Made by a program: the position numbers and the translations under genes
Assembly (NCBI GenBank): GCA_035443705.1
Contig: DAORSV010000053.1
Location: 1-10,532, forward strand
Direction of reading: 5' to 3'
DNA length: 10,532 bases
Source: CADEGZ01 sp035443705
GTDB taxonomy: Bacteria; Pseudomonadota; Gammaproteobacteria; UBA6186; Azoamicaceae
Part shown: positions 1 through 7,384 of the stretch, in pieces
Layout: each line of letters starts with the position of its first letter
Position numbering within the stretch: the stretch's first letter is position 1
Notes under the pieces: generated by a model
Told to the model about the DNA's origin: nothing
What the model saw: only the letters and a program-made list of their open reading frames with translations
The model's database searches: none

Positions 1-27
1 CTCAGTAATCACCATAATAAGCTTTAA

Positions 28-40
28 GATCTTTCTTATT
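28..40 (+). other. Possible origin 13-mer (DNA-unwinding-like motif)
   Basis: The sequence GATCTTTCTTATT matches the E. coli oriC 13-mer consensus GATCTNTTNTTTT at 11 of 13 positions. It sits in an AT-rich stretch upstream of rpmH, and in several gammaproteobacteria (for example Pseudomonas) the origin lies between dnaA and rpmH. No strict DnaA box (TTATCCACA) is visible in the first 187 bases; the nearest is CTATACACC at 86-94, with two mismatches. The call is tentative because AT-rich DNA easily produces such matches. Confidence 0.2.
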
Positions 41-118
41 CTTTTATTATGATTGATAAGGATAGAATTGCTGATTGTGCTGGGGCTATACACCCAATGA
101 AGCAAGGCGATACGATAT

Positions 119-145
119 TTGACACCGGAATCAACATCCTATAAA
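119..145 (+). promoter_or_regulatory. Likely sigma-70 promoter of rpmH operon
   Basis: A perfect -35 hexamer TTGACA (119-124) is followed after 15 bp by TATAAA (140-145). The spacer is shorter than the ideal 17 bp but still usable. Transcription would begin near 152, leaving a leader of about 35 nt before the rpmH start at 188. A strong promoter is expected in front of a ribosomal protein gene. No other good -35/-10 pair was seen between 1 and 187. Confidence 0.55.
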
Positions 146-187
146 GTGACCGACTTACTGCTAAACAAAGTGATTTCGGGAGCCGTC

Positions 188-322
188 ATGAAAAGAACAT
201 ATCAACCGAGCAAAATTTGCCGTAAGCGAAAGCACGGATTTCTGGTTAGAAGCCGAACCAAAGGTGGACGTCTTGTCTTAAAAAATCGGCGCCAAAAGGG
301 TCGTAAAAAGCTGGCCGCTTAA
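188..322 (+). CDS. rpmH: 50S ribosomal protein L34
   Basis: This gene encodes a 44-residue, very basic protein of the large ribosomal subunit. The N-terminus MKRTYQPSK and the tail ending in GRKKLAA are the family hallmarks, with the usual KRKHGFLVR core between them. The length is typical for bacterial L34. The start at 188 is chosen because it gives the family N-terminus and has a ribosome binding site (GGGAG, 178-182) five bases upstream; the reading frame extends further upstream to 119 but adds non-homologous sequence. It is the first gene of a tight cluster, with rnpA beginning 2 nt after its stop. The rpmH-rnpA pairing next to the replication origin is conserved across bacteria. Expression is probably driven by the promoter at 119-145. 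Confidence 0.97.
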   Translation: MKRTYQPSKICRKRKHGFLVRSRTKGGRLVLKNRRQKGRKKLAA

Positions 323-324
323 GG

Positions 325-690
325 TTGCAATCTAAAAAACTAACGTTTTCTAAAAACGAACGCTTACAAACGCCTCTGGAATTTCAAGCTGTCTTTAGAG
401 AGCCAATACGTGCAAGATCAGCATACTTTACAATGCTCGCTCGCCCAAACGAGCGTGATGGCGCAAGGCTCGGTGTGATTGTTGCTAAACGAATTATACG
501 TCGCTCAGTACGTCGCAATGCGATTCGGCGATTGATCAGAGAAAGTTTTAGGATAAATCAATGTCAATTGACGGGCCTCGATGTGATTGTGTTAATACGG
601 TGTGCGCTACCTTCGGCGCCCAACGCACTCTTTTTAGATTGTTTAGTACAACAATGGCAAGATTTAATCGCACAATGGCAAAGGGCATGA
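325..690 (+). CDS. rnpA: Ribonuclease P protein component
   Basis: This is the 121-residue protein subunit of RNase P, which helps the catalytic RNA bind precursor tRNAs and trim their 5' leaders. The N-terminal pattern FSKNERLQTPLEFQAVF (residues 8-24) and the arginine-rich helix around residues 56-77, ending in RLIRESFR, are diagnostic. The usual RNR signature appears here as RNA (64-66), so its second arginine is replaced by alanine, although surrounding arginines are kept. Translation must begin at TTG 325, because this is the only plausible start before the homologous sequence and an in-frame stop lies at 304. Its AAGG sits too close to be a good ribosome binding site, so coupling to rpmH translation is likely. 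The 3' end overlaps yidD by 4 nt (ATGA). Confidence 0.95.
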   Translation: MQSKKLTFSKNERLQTPLEFQAVFREPIRARSAYFTMLARPNERDGARLGVIVAKRIIRRSVRRNAIRRLIRESFRINQCQLTGLDVIVLIRCALPSAPNALFLDCLVQQWQDLIAQWQRA

Positions 691-890
691 TTTTTATTAT
701 TCGATTTTATCAGTATTGTATAAGCCCCTTGATTGGTAATCACTGTCGTTTTTATCCGAGCTGTTCTGCGTATGCTCTCGAAGCATTGGCTCGATTTGGA
801 TTTTTAAAAGGCTTTTTTTTAGCAACACGAAGACTGCTGCGATGCCATCCAGGCTGCGTGGGCTTTGATGATCCCGTACCCTTAGCGTAA
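687..890 (+). CDS. yidD: Membrane protein insertion efficiency factor YidD
   Basis: This small protein of 67 residues belongs to the YidD/UPF0161 family, a membrane-associated accessory of YidC-dependent protein insertion. The family signature is clear: YQYCISPLIGNHCRFYPSCS (residues 8-27), a RFGFLKG segment, RRLLRCHP (48-55) and the terminal DDPVP (61-65). The cysteines at 20, 26 and 53 are the conserved ones. The start at 687 forms an ATGA overlap with the rnpA stop, which suggests translational coupling. An in-frame ATG at 675 would add four residues and cannot be excluded. The frame is open further upstream to 561, but that part lies inside rnpA and is not homologous. yidC begins 9 nt downstream, the usual context. 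Confidence 0.93.
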   Translation: MIFIIRFYQYCISPLIGNHCRFYPSCSAYALEALARFGFLKGFFLATRRLLRCHPGCVGFDDPVPLA

Positions 891-899
891 GGAGTTGAT

Positions 900-2576
900 G
901 TGACAACCCAAAATATTCGTTTTTTACTATTTGCACTGATTGTTTTAATCGGCATGTTGCTTTATAACGCCTGGAAGCAAGAGTCTGTGACAATACCAAT
1001 TATTTCTCACAATAAATCGGGAACACAGTTCGAAAATCAGGCTCGAATGGATGACAAAGAGATCCCTGAAGTTGGACAAGGAAAATCGGTTCTTGAACAA
1101 GCGCCTTTTGTTTCCCAAACATATTCTCTCGATCGCGAAATTCAAATTAAAACGGATGTATTGAATGTAAAAATCGATAAACTGGGCGGTGATATTACAC
1201 AATTAATATTAACTACCTATGCAGAAGACGAGAACAACTTTGGACAGGGTTTTGTTTTATTCGACAACTCGGATAAACGCTATTATGTTGCACAATCTGG
1301 ATTAACTGGCGAACAAGGGCCAGATAAACGGGGGGTCGGTAGAGCAAAATATGAGACACATCAGGCGAGTTATCAGCTTGAAGACAATCAAACCGATTTA
1401 ATTGTTGATCTTAAAACTACCGCCGGAACAGCTGTTGATGTCATTAAGCGCTTTGTTTTTCATCGCGGGTCGTATATCGTCGATGTGGAATATCTTATCT
1501 ATAATAAAGGCAAAGAAGATTATAAAGGCAGCTTTTACGCGCGTCTAAAACGAAAAGCCGGAAAAGATACCAGTGGCGGGTTTCTGGGTGTACAAACCTT
1601 TACCGGCGCTGCAATTCACACACCCGAAACACCGTATAAAAAAATCAGTTTTAAGGATATTGCTGACAAACCATTAGAAGAATCTGTACAGGGCGGTTGG
1701 GCGGCTATGGTTGAGCATTATTTTGTTAGTGCTTGGGTGCCGTCATCCGGTGTAACCAGTCAGTACCAAACCAACTCGCTAGAGCATGATATTTACAGTG
1801 TTGGATTTGTAGAGTCTGTATTAACGGTTGGCAGAGGAGAAGAAAAAAGTATTAAAGCTCAATTATATGCAGGACCTGAAATTACAGAAGATCTCGGAAA
1901 ATTAGCGCCGGGTCTTGAATTAGCTGTCGATTACGGTATTTTGTGGCCTATTTGTCAGCCCATTTTTTGGTTGTTAAAGAAAGCTTTTCAGTTGACGAGC
2001 AATTGGGGACTTGCGATTATTCTAACCACAATTATCATTAAAGCCTTATTTTATAAGCTTTCTGCCAGCAGTTATCGCTCAATGGGCAATATGCGAAAAT
2101 TGCAGCCAAAGCTCGAAGCTTTAAAACAACGATTTGGTGATGATAAGCAAAAATATAGCCAAGGCATGATGGAACTCTACAAAAAGGAAAAAATAAATCC
2201 GTTAGGCGGTTGTTTGCCTGTGCTCGTTCAAATTCCGGTATTCATTGCGTTGTATTATGTATTACTGGGTAGCGTGGAGTTAAGAGAGGCACCATTTTAT
2301 TTTTGGATTACAGATCTGTCAGGTAAAGATCCCTATTATGTTCTGCCTATCTTGATGGGGCTCAGTATGTTGGTGCAACAAAAGCTAAACCCAGCGCCAC
2401 CCGATCCAGTGCAGGCTAAAGTGATGATGCTGATGCCGGTTGTTTTTACCGTGCTCTTTTTAAATTTTCCATCTGGATTGGTTTTATATTGGTTTGTTAA
2501 TAATGTGCTTTCTATCGCACAGCAATGGTTTATTACACGAAGAATAGAACTCTCATTGCGTCATGGAACAAAATGA
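900..2576 (+). CDS. yidC: Membrane protein insertase YidC
   Basis: YidC inserts and folds inner-membrane proteins, alone or with the Sec translocon. The 558-residue product has the Gram-negative layout: an N-terminal membrane segment (residues about 6-24), a large periplasmic beta-domain (about 60-335), and the conserved five-helix insertase core from about 345 to the end. The core shows MRKLQPKLEALKQRFGDDKQ from residue 398; Arg399 aligns with the hydrophilic-groove arginine (E. coli R366). NPLGGCLP (433-440), DPYYVLPILMG (477-487) and FPSGLVLYWFVNN (523-535) are also present. The start is GTG at 900, preceded by TAAGGAG (888-894) at good spacing, 9 nt after yidD. The 3' end overlaps mnmE by 14 nt. 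Length and motifs show an intact gene. Confidence 0.97.
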   Translation: MTTQNIRFLLFALIVLIGMLLYNAWKQESVTIPIISHNKSGTQFENQARMDDKEIPEVGQGKSVLEQAPFVSQTYSLDREIQIKTDVLNVKIDKLGGDITQLILTTYAEDENNFGQGFVLFDNSDKRYYVAQSGLTGEQGPDKRGVGRAKYETHQASYQLEDNQTDLIVDLKTTAGTAVDVIKRFVFHRGSYIVDVEYLIYNKGKEDYKGSFYARLKRKAGKDTSGGFLGVQTFTGAAIHTPETPYKKISFKDIADKPLEESVQGGWAAMVEHYFVSAWVPSSGVTSQYQTNSLEHDIYSVGFVESVLTVGRGEEKSIKAQLYAGPEITEDLGKLAPGLELAVDYGILWPICQPIFWLLKKAFQLTSNWGLAIILTTIIIKALFYKLSASSYRSMGNMRKLQPKLEALKQRFGDDKQKYSQGMMELYKKEKINPLGGCLPVLVQIPVFIALYYVLLGSVELREAPFYFWITDLSGKDPYYVLPILMGLSMLVQQKLNPAPPDPVQAKVMMLMPVVFTVLFLNFPSGLVLYWFVNNVLSIAQQWFITRRIELSLRHGTK

Positions 2577-3930
2577 TGCCGATACTATTGTTGCAGAAGC
2601 AACACCCAGAGGCCGAGGTGGCGTGGGTGTTGTCCGCATTTCTGGCTCTAAAACAACAGAGATAGCACAGAAAATTTTAGGGCGTTTGCCCTCGGTCGGT
2701 GAGGCCAAACATCTTCTATTTTTAGATAAAAATAACGAAGGCATCGATCGCGGCATAGCACTTTTATTTAAAGCGCCACATTCTTTTACCGGTGAAGATG
2801 TTTTAGAGTTACAAGGTCATGGCGGACCTGTGATTATGGATCTCTTAGTGCAGGCAGCGATCGACGCGGGCGCACGGAATGCCGAGCCTGGTGAGTTTTC
2901 GTTACGTGCCTATTTAAACAATAAGATTGATCTTTGCCAAGCAGAGGCCATTGCCGATCTCATTAATGCAAGCTCAAAAGAAGCGGCTAAAAGTGCGCTC
3001 CGATCTCTGCAGGGAGTGTTTTCGGATGCTATTCAAACACTGGTTGAAAAATTAATTAAGCTTCGCATGCATGTTGAGGCGGCTATCGATTTTCCAGAAG
3101 AAGAAATTGATTTTTTAAAAGACGATCGCATTTGTGTGACGTTGAAAGCATTAATGGCAGAATTAGAAACGATTCAGGAAAAAGCTTTTCAAGGATCATT
3201 AAGGTCAGACGGGGCACGGGTTGTGATTGTCGGTCACCCAAACGCCGGAAAATCCAGTCTTTTGAATGCGTTATCGGGTACAGATGCTGCTATTGTAACC
3301 GATATACCGGGCACAACGCGCGATGTGTTACGTGAGCAGATTGTGATCGATGGACTGTTGGTGCAATTGGTTGATACCGCGGGTTTAAGAGTGGGTGCTG
3401 ATCCTGTGGAAAAAGAAGGCATTGCACGCGCACTTAAAGAAGTTTCTTTAGCAGATCATGTGGTGTTGGTAGTGGATGGTGCAACGACAACAGAAACACA
3501 GCCTACGCTATTATTTTCAGAGTGGATAGCGGTTTTTCCTAAAAATATCGGTATGACGGTTTTGATGAATAAAATCGATAAATGGGGAGCAATGCCGAGC
3601 TTGAACAAAAAATCAGATCACACGGTTATCCATCTTTCTGTTAAGACGGGAGAGGGGCTTTCTCTTTTTAAAGAACATCTCAAAAAATCGGTGGGTTTCG
3701 ATAGCGTGTCGGAAGGGAATTTTATGGCACGGCGGCGGCATTTGGAAGCACTTTCAGAGGCAAAACAGCATTTGATAGCGGGCGAAAGACAGCTGCACGA
3801 ATTTAAAGCGGGCGAATTGTTGGCGGAAGAATTACGATTAGCGCAATTGGCGCTCGATCGTATTACAGGAAAATTTTCGAGCGATGACTTATTGGGCAAA
3901 ATTTTTTCTGAGTTTTGTATTGGGAAATAA
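2563..3930 (+). CDS. mnmE: tRNA modification GTPase MnmE
   Basis: MnmE (TrmE) partners with MnmG to install the carboxymethylaminomethyl group on wobble uridine 34 of tRNAs reading NNA/NNG codons. The 455-residue protein opens with the tetrahydrofolate-binding domain (DTIVAEATPRGRGGVGVVRI, 7-26). A helical domain follows, split around the inserted G domain. G-domain motifs are P-loop GHPNAGKS (224-231), TTR in switch I (251-253), DTAG (271-274) and NKID (336-339). The C-terminus FCIGK (451-455) carries the catalytic cysteine motif. Length is normal. ATG 2563 lies inside the end of yidC, giving a 14-nt overlap with no strong ribosome binding site, so translation is probably coupled. It is followed by a 135-bp spacer with a long inverted repeat, then by its partner mnmG. 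Confidence 0.97.
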   Translation: MEQNDADTIVAEATPRGRGGVGVVRISGSKTTEIAQKILGRLPSVGEAKHLLFLDKNNEGIDRGIALLFKAPHSFTGEDVLELQGHGGPVIMDLLVQAAIDAGARNAEPGEFSLRAYLNNKIDLCQAEAIADLINASSKEAAKSALRSLQGVFSDAIQTLVEKLIKLRMHVEAAIDFPEEEIDFLKDDRICVTLKALMAELETIQEKAFQGSLRSDGARVVIVGHPNAGKSSLLNALSGTDAAIVTDIPGTTRDVLREQIVIDGLLVQLVDTAGLRVGADPVEKEGIARALKEVSLADHVVLVVDGATTTETQPTLLFSEWIAVFPKNIGMTVLMNKIDKWGAMPSLNKKSDHTVIHLSVKTGEGLSLFKEHLKKSVGFDSVSEGNFMARRRHLEALSEAKQHLIAGERQLHEFKAGELLAEELRLAQLALDRITGKFSSDDLLGKIFSEFCIGK

Positions 3931-3937
3931 GTCTTTA

Positions 3938-4046
3938 TGTAAAAACAGAGCTTGCCAGATAATTATTTTGGTGAGCGGATGCATGTTTGAGCGCAGCGAG
4001 TTCAGCAGCGAATCAAAATAATTATCTGGCAAGCTCTGTTTTTGCA
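3938..4046. repeat. Long perfect inverted repeat between mnmE and mnmG
   Basis: Arms at 3941-3970 and 4014-4043 are perfect reverse complements over 30 bp. Pairing extends outward to 3938 and 4046 if one G-U pair is allowed. The centre of 43 nt (3971-4013) is more GC-rich than the arms and contains GAGCGCAGCGAG (3990-4000 region) and the palindrome ATGCAT (3979-3984). The transcript would fold into a very stable hairpin whose right arm ends in five Us, so it could act as a terminator, an RNase target or an mRNA stabiliser. The shape (long terminal inverted repeats, short non-coding centre, intergenic placement, flanked by family genes that are normally neighbours) also fits a MITE-like or intergenic palindromic element. 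No clear target-site duplication is seen. Its copy number in the genome is unknown. Confidence 0.85.
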
Positions 4047-4065
4047 GGGACTAATAGGAAAATAA

Positions 4066-5895
4066 ATGAATTACGAAAAACAGTTCGATGTAATTGTTGT
4101 GGGTGGTGGCCATGCGGGTACCGAAGCCGCATTGGCTGCGGCCAGAATGGGCGCTAATACCCTATTATTAACACATAATATTGCAACCGTTGGAGAAATG
4201 TCTTGTAACCCCGCCATTGGAGGGATTGGGAAAGGACATTTAGTGAAAGAAATCGATGCGATGGGTGGCGCGATGGGACGTGCTGCAGATTTAGGCGGGA
4301 TTCAATTTAGAATCTTAAATCAAAGCAAAGGACCTGCGGTACGTGCAACACGTGCACAAGCAGATCGGGTTTTATATAAACAAGCGATTCGATCGATTGT
4401 CGAAAACCAACCCAACCTCGCATTTTTTCAACAGGCCGTTGATGATATTATTGTTGAGGGTGTTGACGTGAAAGGGGTTGTAACACAGGGCGGCATTTGT
4501 TTTTTTGCGAAAGCAGTTGTGTTAACGACCGGTACCTTTTTGGGTGGAAAAATTCATATTGGTACTCGGCAACATGCTGCCGGGCGTGCAGGCGACCCTC
4601 CTTCTATTGCATTGGCCGATCGATTACGCGAATTACATCCACGTGTTGGGAGATTAAAAACAGGAACTCCACCACGCATAGATGGCAGGAGTATTGATTT
4701 TTCTATTCTAGAAGAACAAAAAGGAACGGAACCTACACCGACATTTTCTTTTTTTGGAAAAGTAGCCGATCATCCTAAACAGGTTTCTTGTTTTATTACA
4801 CATACCAATCAACAAACGCATGATATTATCCAACAAGATCTCAAATATTCGCCGCTATTTACAGGTGCTATTGAGGGTATAGGTCCACGTTATTGTCCTT
4901 CTATTGAAGATAAGGTGGTTCGCTTTAGCGATCGAACTGCGCATCAAATTTTTATAGAACCCGAGGGTTTAGAAACCTATGAAGTTTATCCCAATGGTAT
5001 TTCGACCAGTTTGCCTTTTGAAACACAATTTAAACTTGTGCGTTCTATTCGGGGTTTAGAAAATGCTCACATTACACGTGCGGGATACGCGATTGAATAT
5101 GATTATTTTGATCCTCGTGATCTTAAGGCAACGCTCGAAACACGACCGCTGAACAGGCTCTTTTTTGCAGGGCAAATTAACGGCACAACCGGTTATGAAG
5201 AAGCGGGTGCCCAAGGATTATTAGCAGGCATTAATGCCGCGTGTATGGCGCTTGATAAAGAACCTTGGATACCTAAGCGCAGCGAGTCGTATTTAGGCGT
5301 CTTGGTCGATGATTTAATTACGCTAGGCACAAAAGAGCCATATCGTATGTTTACCAGCCGCGCCGAATATCGTTTAATCTTAAGAGAAGATAATGCAGAT
5401 CTGCGTCTAACAACCCTTGCACACCAGTTAGGAATACTGGGTGAAACGCAATGGCGTGCTTTTCAAGAAAAACAAGAAGCAATTTTGCAAGAAACAGAGC
5501 GTTTGCGTGGATTAAGAGCCTTTGATCTATTGCGACGCCCCGAGGTTTCGTATAAAGACTTGGTTGCACGTCCAGAATTTGGCCCAGGGGTATTAGATCC
5601 GCTTGTTGCAGAACAAATTGAAGTGCAAATTAAATACGAAGGGTATATTAATGCTCAAACGCGAGAAATTGCGCGACAAGAAAAGTATGGGGTTTTGCAT
5701 TTACCCAAAAATATGGATTATTCAAAAATCACTGGACTATCGACAGAAATTTTAGAAAAATTAACAAGTGTTCAGCCCGAAACCATCGGGCATGCAGCCC
5801 GTATCCCGGGTGTTACACCGGCGGCGATTTCTTTGTTATTAGTGTATTTAAAAAAGCGAGGTCATTTGCGTGATAAAGAAAGCGATTTTAATTAA
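4066..5895 (+). CDS. mnmG: tRNA uridine-5-carboxymethylaminomethyl modification enzyme MnmG
   Basis: MnmG (GidA) is the FAD- and NADH-binding partner of MnmE in wobble-uridine modification. The 609-residue protein has the N-terminal dinucleotide fold VVGGGHAGTEAALAAARMG (11-29), CNPAIGGIGKGHLVKEIDAM (47-66), the RYCPSIEDKVVRF block (275-287) and GTTGYEEAGAQGLLAGINAA (373-392). Cys47 and Cys277 fall at the same numbers as the conserved cysteines of the E. coli enzyme. The C-terminal domain ends with the usual IPGVTPAAISLLLVYLKK. It is about 20 residues shorter than E. coli MnmG, apparently from a missing loop near residue 484 just before LLRRPE. ATG 4066 has AGGAA (4056-4060) five bases upstream. 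The stop overlaps the rsmG start by 26 nt. The inverted repeat upstream leaves only about 20 bp before the start, so any private promoter would lie within the repeat. Confidence 0.97.
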   Translation: MNYEKQFDVIVVGGGHAGTEAALAAARMGANTLLLTHNIATVGEMSCNPAIGGIGKGHLVKEIDAMGGAMGRAADLGGIQFRILNQSKGPAVRATRAQADRVLYKQAIRSIVENQPNLAFFQQAVDDIIVEGVDVKGVVTQGGICFFAKAVVLTTGTFLGGKIHIGTRQHAAGRAGDPPSIALADRLRELHPRVGRLKTGTPPRIDGRSIDFSILEEQKGTEPTPTFSFFGKVADHPKQVSCFITHTNQQTHDIIQQDLKYSPLFTGAIEGIGPRYCPSIEDKVVRFSDRTAHQIFIEPEGLETYEVYPNGISTSLPFETQFKLVRSIRGLENAHITRAGYAIEYDYFDPRDLKATLETRPLNRLFFAGQINGTTGYEEAGAQGLLAGINAACMALDKEPWIPKRSESYLGVLVDDLITLGTKEPYRMFTSRAEYRLILREDNADLRLTTLAHQLGILGETQWRAFQEKQEAILQETERLRGLRAFDLLRRPEVSYKDLVARPEFGPGVLDPLVAEQIEVQIKYEGYINAQTREIARQEKYGVLHLPKNMDYSKITGLSTEILEKLTSVQPETIGHAARIPGVTPAAISLLLVYLKKRGHLRDKESDFN

Positions 5896-6556
5896 AGCGC
5901 TTTCAGAAGGGCTTTCTGCTGCAAATCTCAGTATTCTAGAATCAACGCAACTTCAATTCGTTGAGTATATTGAATTACTGGTTAAATGGAATGCGGTGCA
6001 TAATCTGACCGCCATTCGCGACCCACTCGAGATGGTTAAGCGACATGTGTTAGATAGCTTGGTTTTATTGCCTTATTTTGAGGCTTTTTGTAAAAATAGA
6101 CCAGAAGGACGCGTTTCTGTGTTGGATGTCGGCACAGGTGCGGGTTTGCCTGGAATTCTGCTGGCGCTCTGTAGACCTGAACAGTCCTTCGTGCTACTAG
6201 ACAGCAATCAAAAGAAAATTGCCTTTGTTCAACATGTGATATTATCTTTAAAAGTGAGCAATGTTATCGCGGTATGCGATCGTGTAGAAAAGTATCGGCC
6301 AGAAGTCTTGTTTGATTGGATTGTCTCGCGGGCATTTGCCTCTTTATCTGACTTTGCGCATTTGTCTCAGCATCTGTGTAAACCCGATGGTCAATTGGTT
6401 GCAATGAAGGGTATTATCGATCAAGTAGAGGTTGAAAAGGTCTCATCAGATTATAGAATAGAAAAAATGGCGTCTGTGCAAATTCCTGGGATAGAAGCAG
6501 AACGCACCTTGGTTTTTATGAGTATCACACAAAAAGGAGACTTTGGTGCCAAATAG
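5870..6556 (+). CDS. rsmG: 16S rRNA (guanine-527-N7)-methyltransferase RsmG
   Basis: RsmG (GidB) uses S-adenosylmethionine to methylate N7 of G527 in 16S rRNA. The 228-residue product shows WNAVHNLTAIRDPLEMVKRH (40-59), HVLDSL (59-64), the SAM-binding glycine loop VLDVGTGAGLPG (84-95) and the SRAFASL block (153-159), all typical. Length is slightly above the common 205-215, mainly at the N-terminus. The start is GTG 5870, which lies 26 nt inside mnmG and has GAGG upstream (5858-5861). A later start would cut into a plausible N-terminal helix, but the exact start is less certain than the family. The 3' end overlaps parA by 11 nt. Confidence 0.95.
   Translation: MIKKAILIKALSEGLSAANLSILESTQLQFVEYIELLVKWNAVHNLTAIRDPLEMVKRHVLDSLVLLPYFEAFCKNRPEGRVSVLDVGTGAGLPGILLALCRPEQSFVLLDSNQKKIAFVQHVILSLKVSNVIAVCDRVEKYRPEVLFDWIVSRAFASLSDFAHLSQHLCKPDGQLVAMKGIIDQVEVEKVSSDYRIEKMASVQIPGIEAERTLVFMSITQKGDFGAK
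6535..6540 (+). promoter_or_regulatory. Ribosome binding site that fixes the parA start
   Basis: AGGAGA lies inside the end of rsmG. Two consecutive start-like codons follow, TTG 6543 and GTG 6546. The distance from GGAG to the first is 3 nt and to the second 6 nt, so GTG 6546 is the better choice. Confidence 0.7.
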
Positions 6557-7373
6557 AGTGGTAGCCTTTGCAAATCAAAAAGGCGGAGTTGGTAAAACGA
6601 CCAGCGCTGTTAATCTGGCGGCGGCTTTGGCGGCACATCAGCGTGATGCACATAATAAATATAAAGTTTTATTAATTGATTTAGATCCTCAAGGGAATGC
6701 CACTATGGGTAGTGGCGCGATTAAAAATCAGCTGAAATATACGGTTAATGAAGTTTTACAAGAAGAGGTCACTATTCAGAATGCGATAATACGTAAAACG
6801 CCCTCAGGTTACGCATTACTCGCTGCAAACGCCGATCTTACCGCCGCAGAAGTAGCTTTATTAATGAAGCCTCATCAAGAAATGATTTTAAAAAATGCAA
6901 TCAATTCTGTTCGAGCAGAATTTGATTGGGTGATCATTGATTGCCCGCCTTCGTTGAATATGCTTACCTTAAATGCCCTTGTGGCGGCGGATTCTGTCAT
7001 TATTCCGATGCAATGCGAATATTATGCGTTAGAAGGCTTAACGGCTTTGATGAGCACTATCGAACAAATTAGAAGTGGATTAAATCCCGCCTTGGAAATC
7101 GAAGGCATTTTAAGAACCATGTATGATCCACGTAATCGATTGTCTACCGAGATCTCTGCGCAATTGGTTGCGCATTTTGGTAATAAAGTTTATCAAACGG
7201 TCATCCCGCGGAATATTCGATTAGCAGAAGCGCCGAGTCATGGTGTTTCGATTATATCATATGATGAGCGTTCTCGTGGCTCAGAGGCGTATATGGCGCT
7301 TGCCAGGGAGATGTTAAAACAATATCAACCCAATCATTCAAATCAAGCAACAGCACAGGCTGTTGTGGTTTAG
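6546..7373 (+). CDS. parA: Chromosome partitioning ATPase ParA (Soj)
   Basis: ParA is the deviant-Walker ATPase that binds DNA non-specifically and positions ParB-parS complexes to segregate origins. The 275-residue protein has the deviant Walker A motif QKGGVGKTTS (11-20) with the signature lysine, the A' motif LLIDLDPQGNAT (42-53) and Walker B FDWVIIDCPPS (126-136). It lacks an N-terminal helix-turn-helix, so it is the small chromosomal type rather than the plasmid P1 type. It is a little longer than common Soj proteins because of a charged insert near residues 31-39 and a polar Q/N-rich tail after 259. The start is GTG 6546 (see ribosome binding site). It overlaps rsmG by 11 nt and sits 11 nt upstream of parB, its functional partner. 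No strict parS site is seen in the window. Confidence 0.96.
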   Translation: MPNRVVAFANQKGGVGKTTSAVNLAAALAAHQRDAHNKYKVLLIDLDPQGNATMGSGAIKNQLKYTVNEVLQEEVTIQNAIIRKTPSGYALLAANADLTAAEVALLMKPHQEMILKNAINSVRAEFDWVIIDCPPSLNMLTLNALVAADSVIIPMQCEYYALEGLTALMSTIEQIRSGLNPALEIEGILRTMYDPRNRLSTEISAQLVAHFGNKVYQTVIPRNIRLAEAPSHGVSIISYDERSRGSEAYMALAREMLKQYQPNHSNQATAQAVVV

Positions 7374-7384
7374 GGGGGAATACG

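Noticed and set aside
119..187. Upstream extension of the rpmH frame starting at TTG 119
   Set aside because: The extra residues are not L34-like, the TTG is part of the likely -35 box, and ATG 188 has a good ribosome binding site.
561..686. Upstream extension of the yidD frame inside rnpA
   Set aside because: The added residues do not resemble YidD; it is the +2 frame of rnpA, which is clearly coding here.
697..1202. Open frames on the minus strand opposite yidD and the start of yidC
   Set aside because: They overlap well-recognised genes, have no ribosome binding site or recognisable domain, and read as antisense shadows.
3941..4043. CRISPR or small insertion sequence in the mnmE-mnmG spacer
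   Set aside because: There are only two arms in inverted orientation, no direct repeats with spacers, and no room for a transposase gene.
4337..4360. CACGTG-centred sequence in mnmG considered as a parS site
   Set aside because: It differs from the parS consensus TGTTNCACGTGAAACA at about six positions and is inside a coding region. Other CACGTG occurrences in the window match no better, so no parS is claimed.
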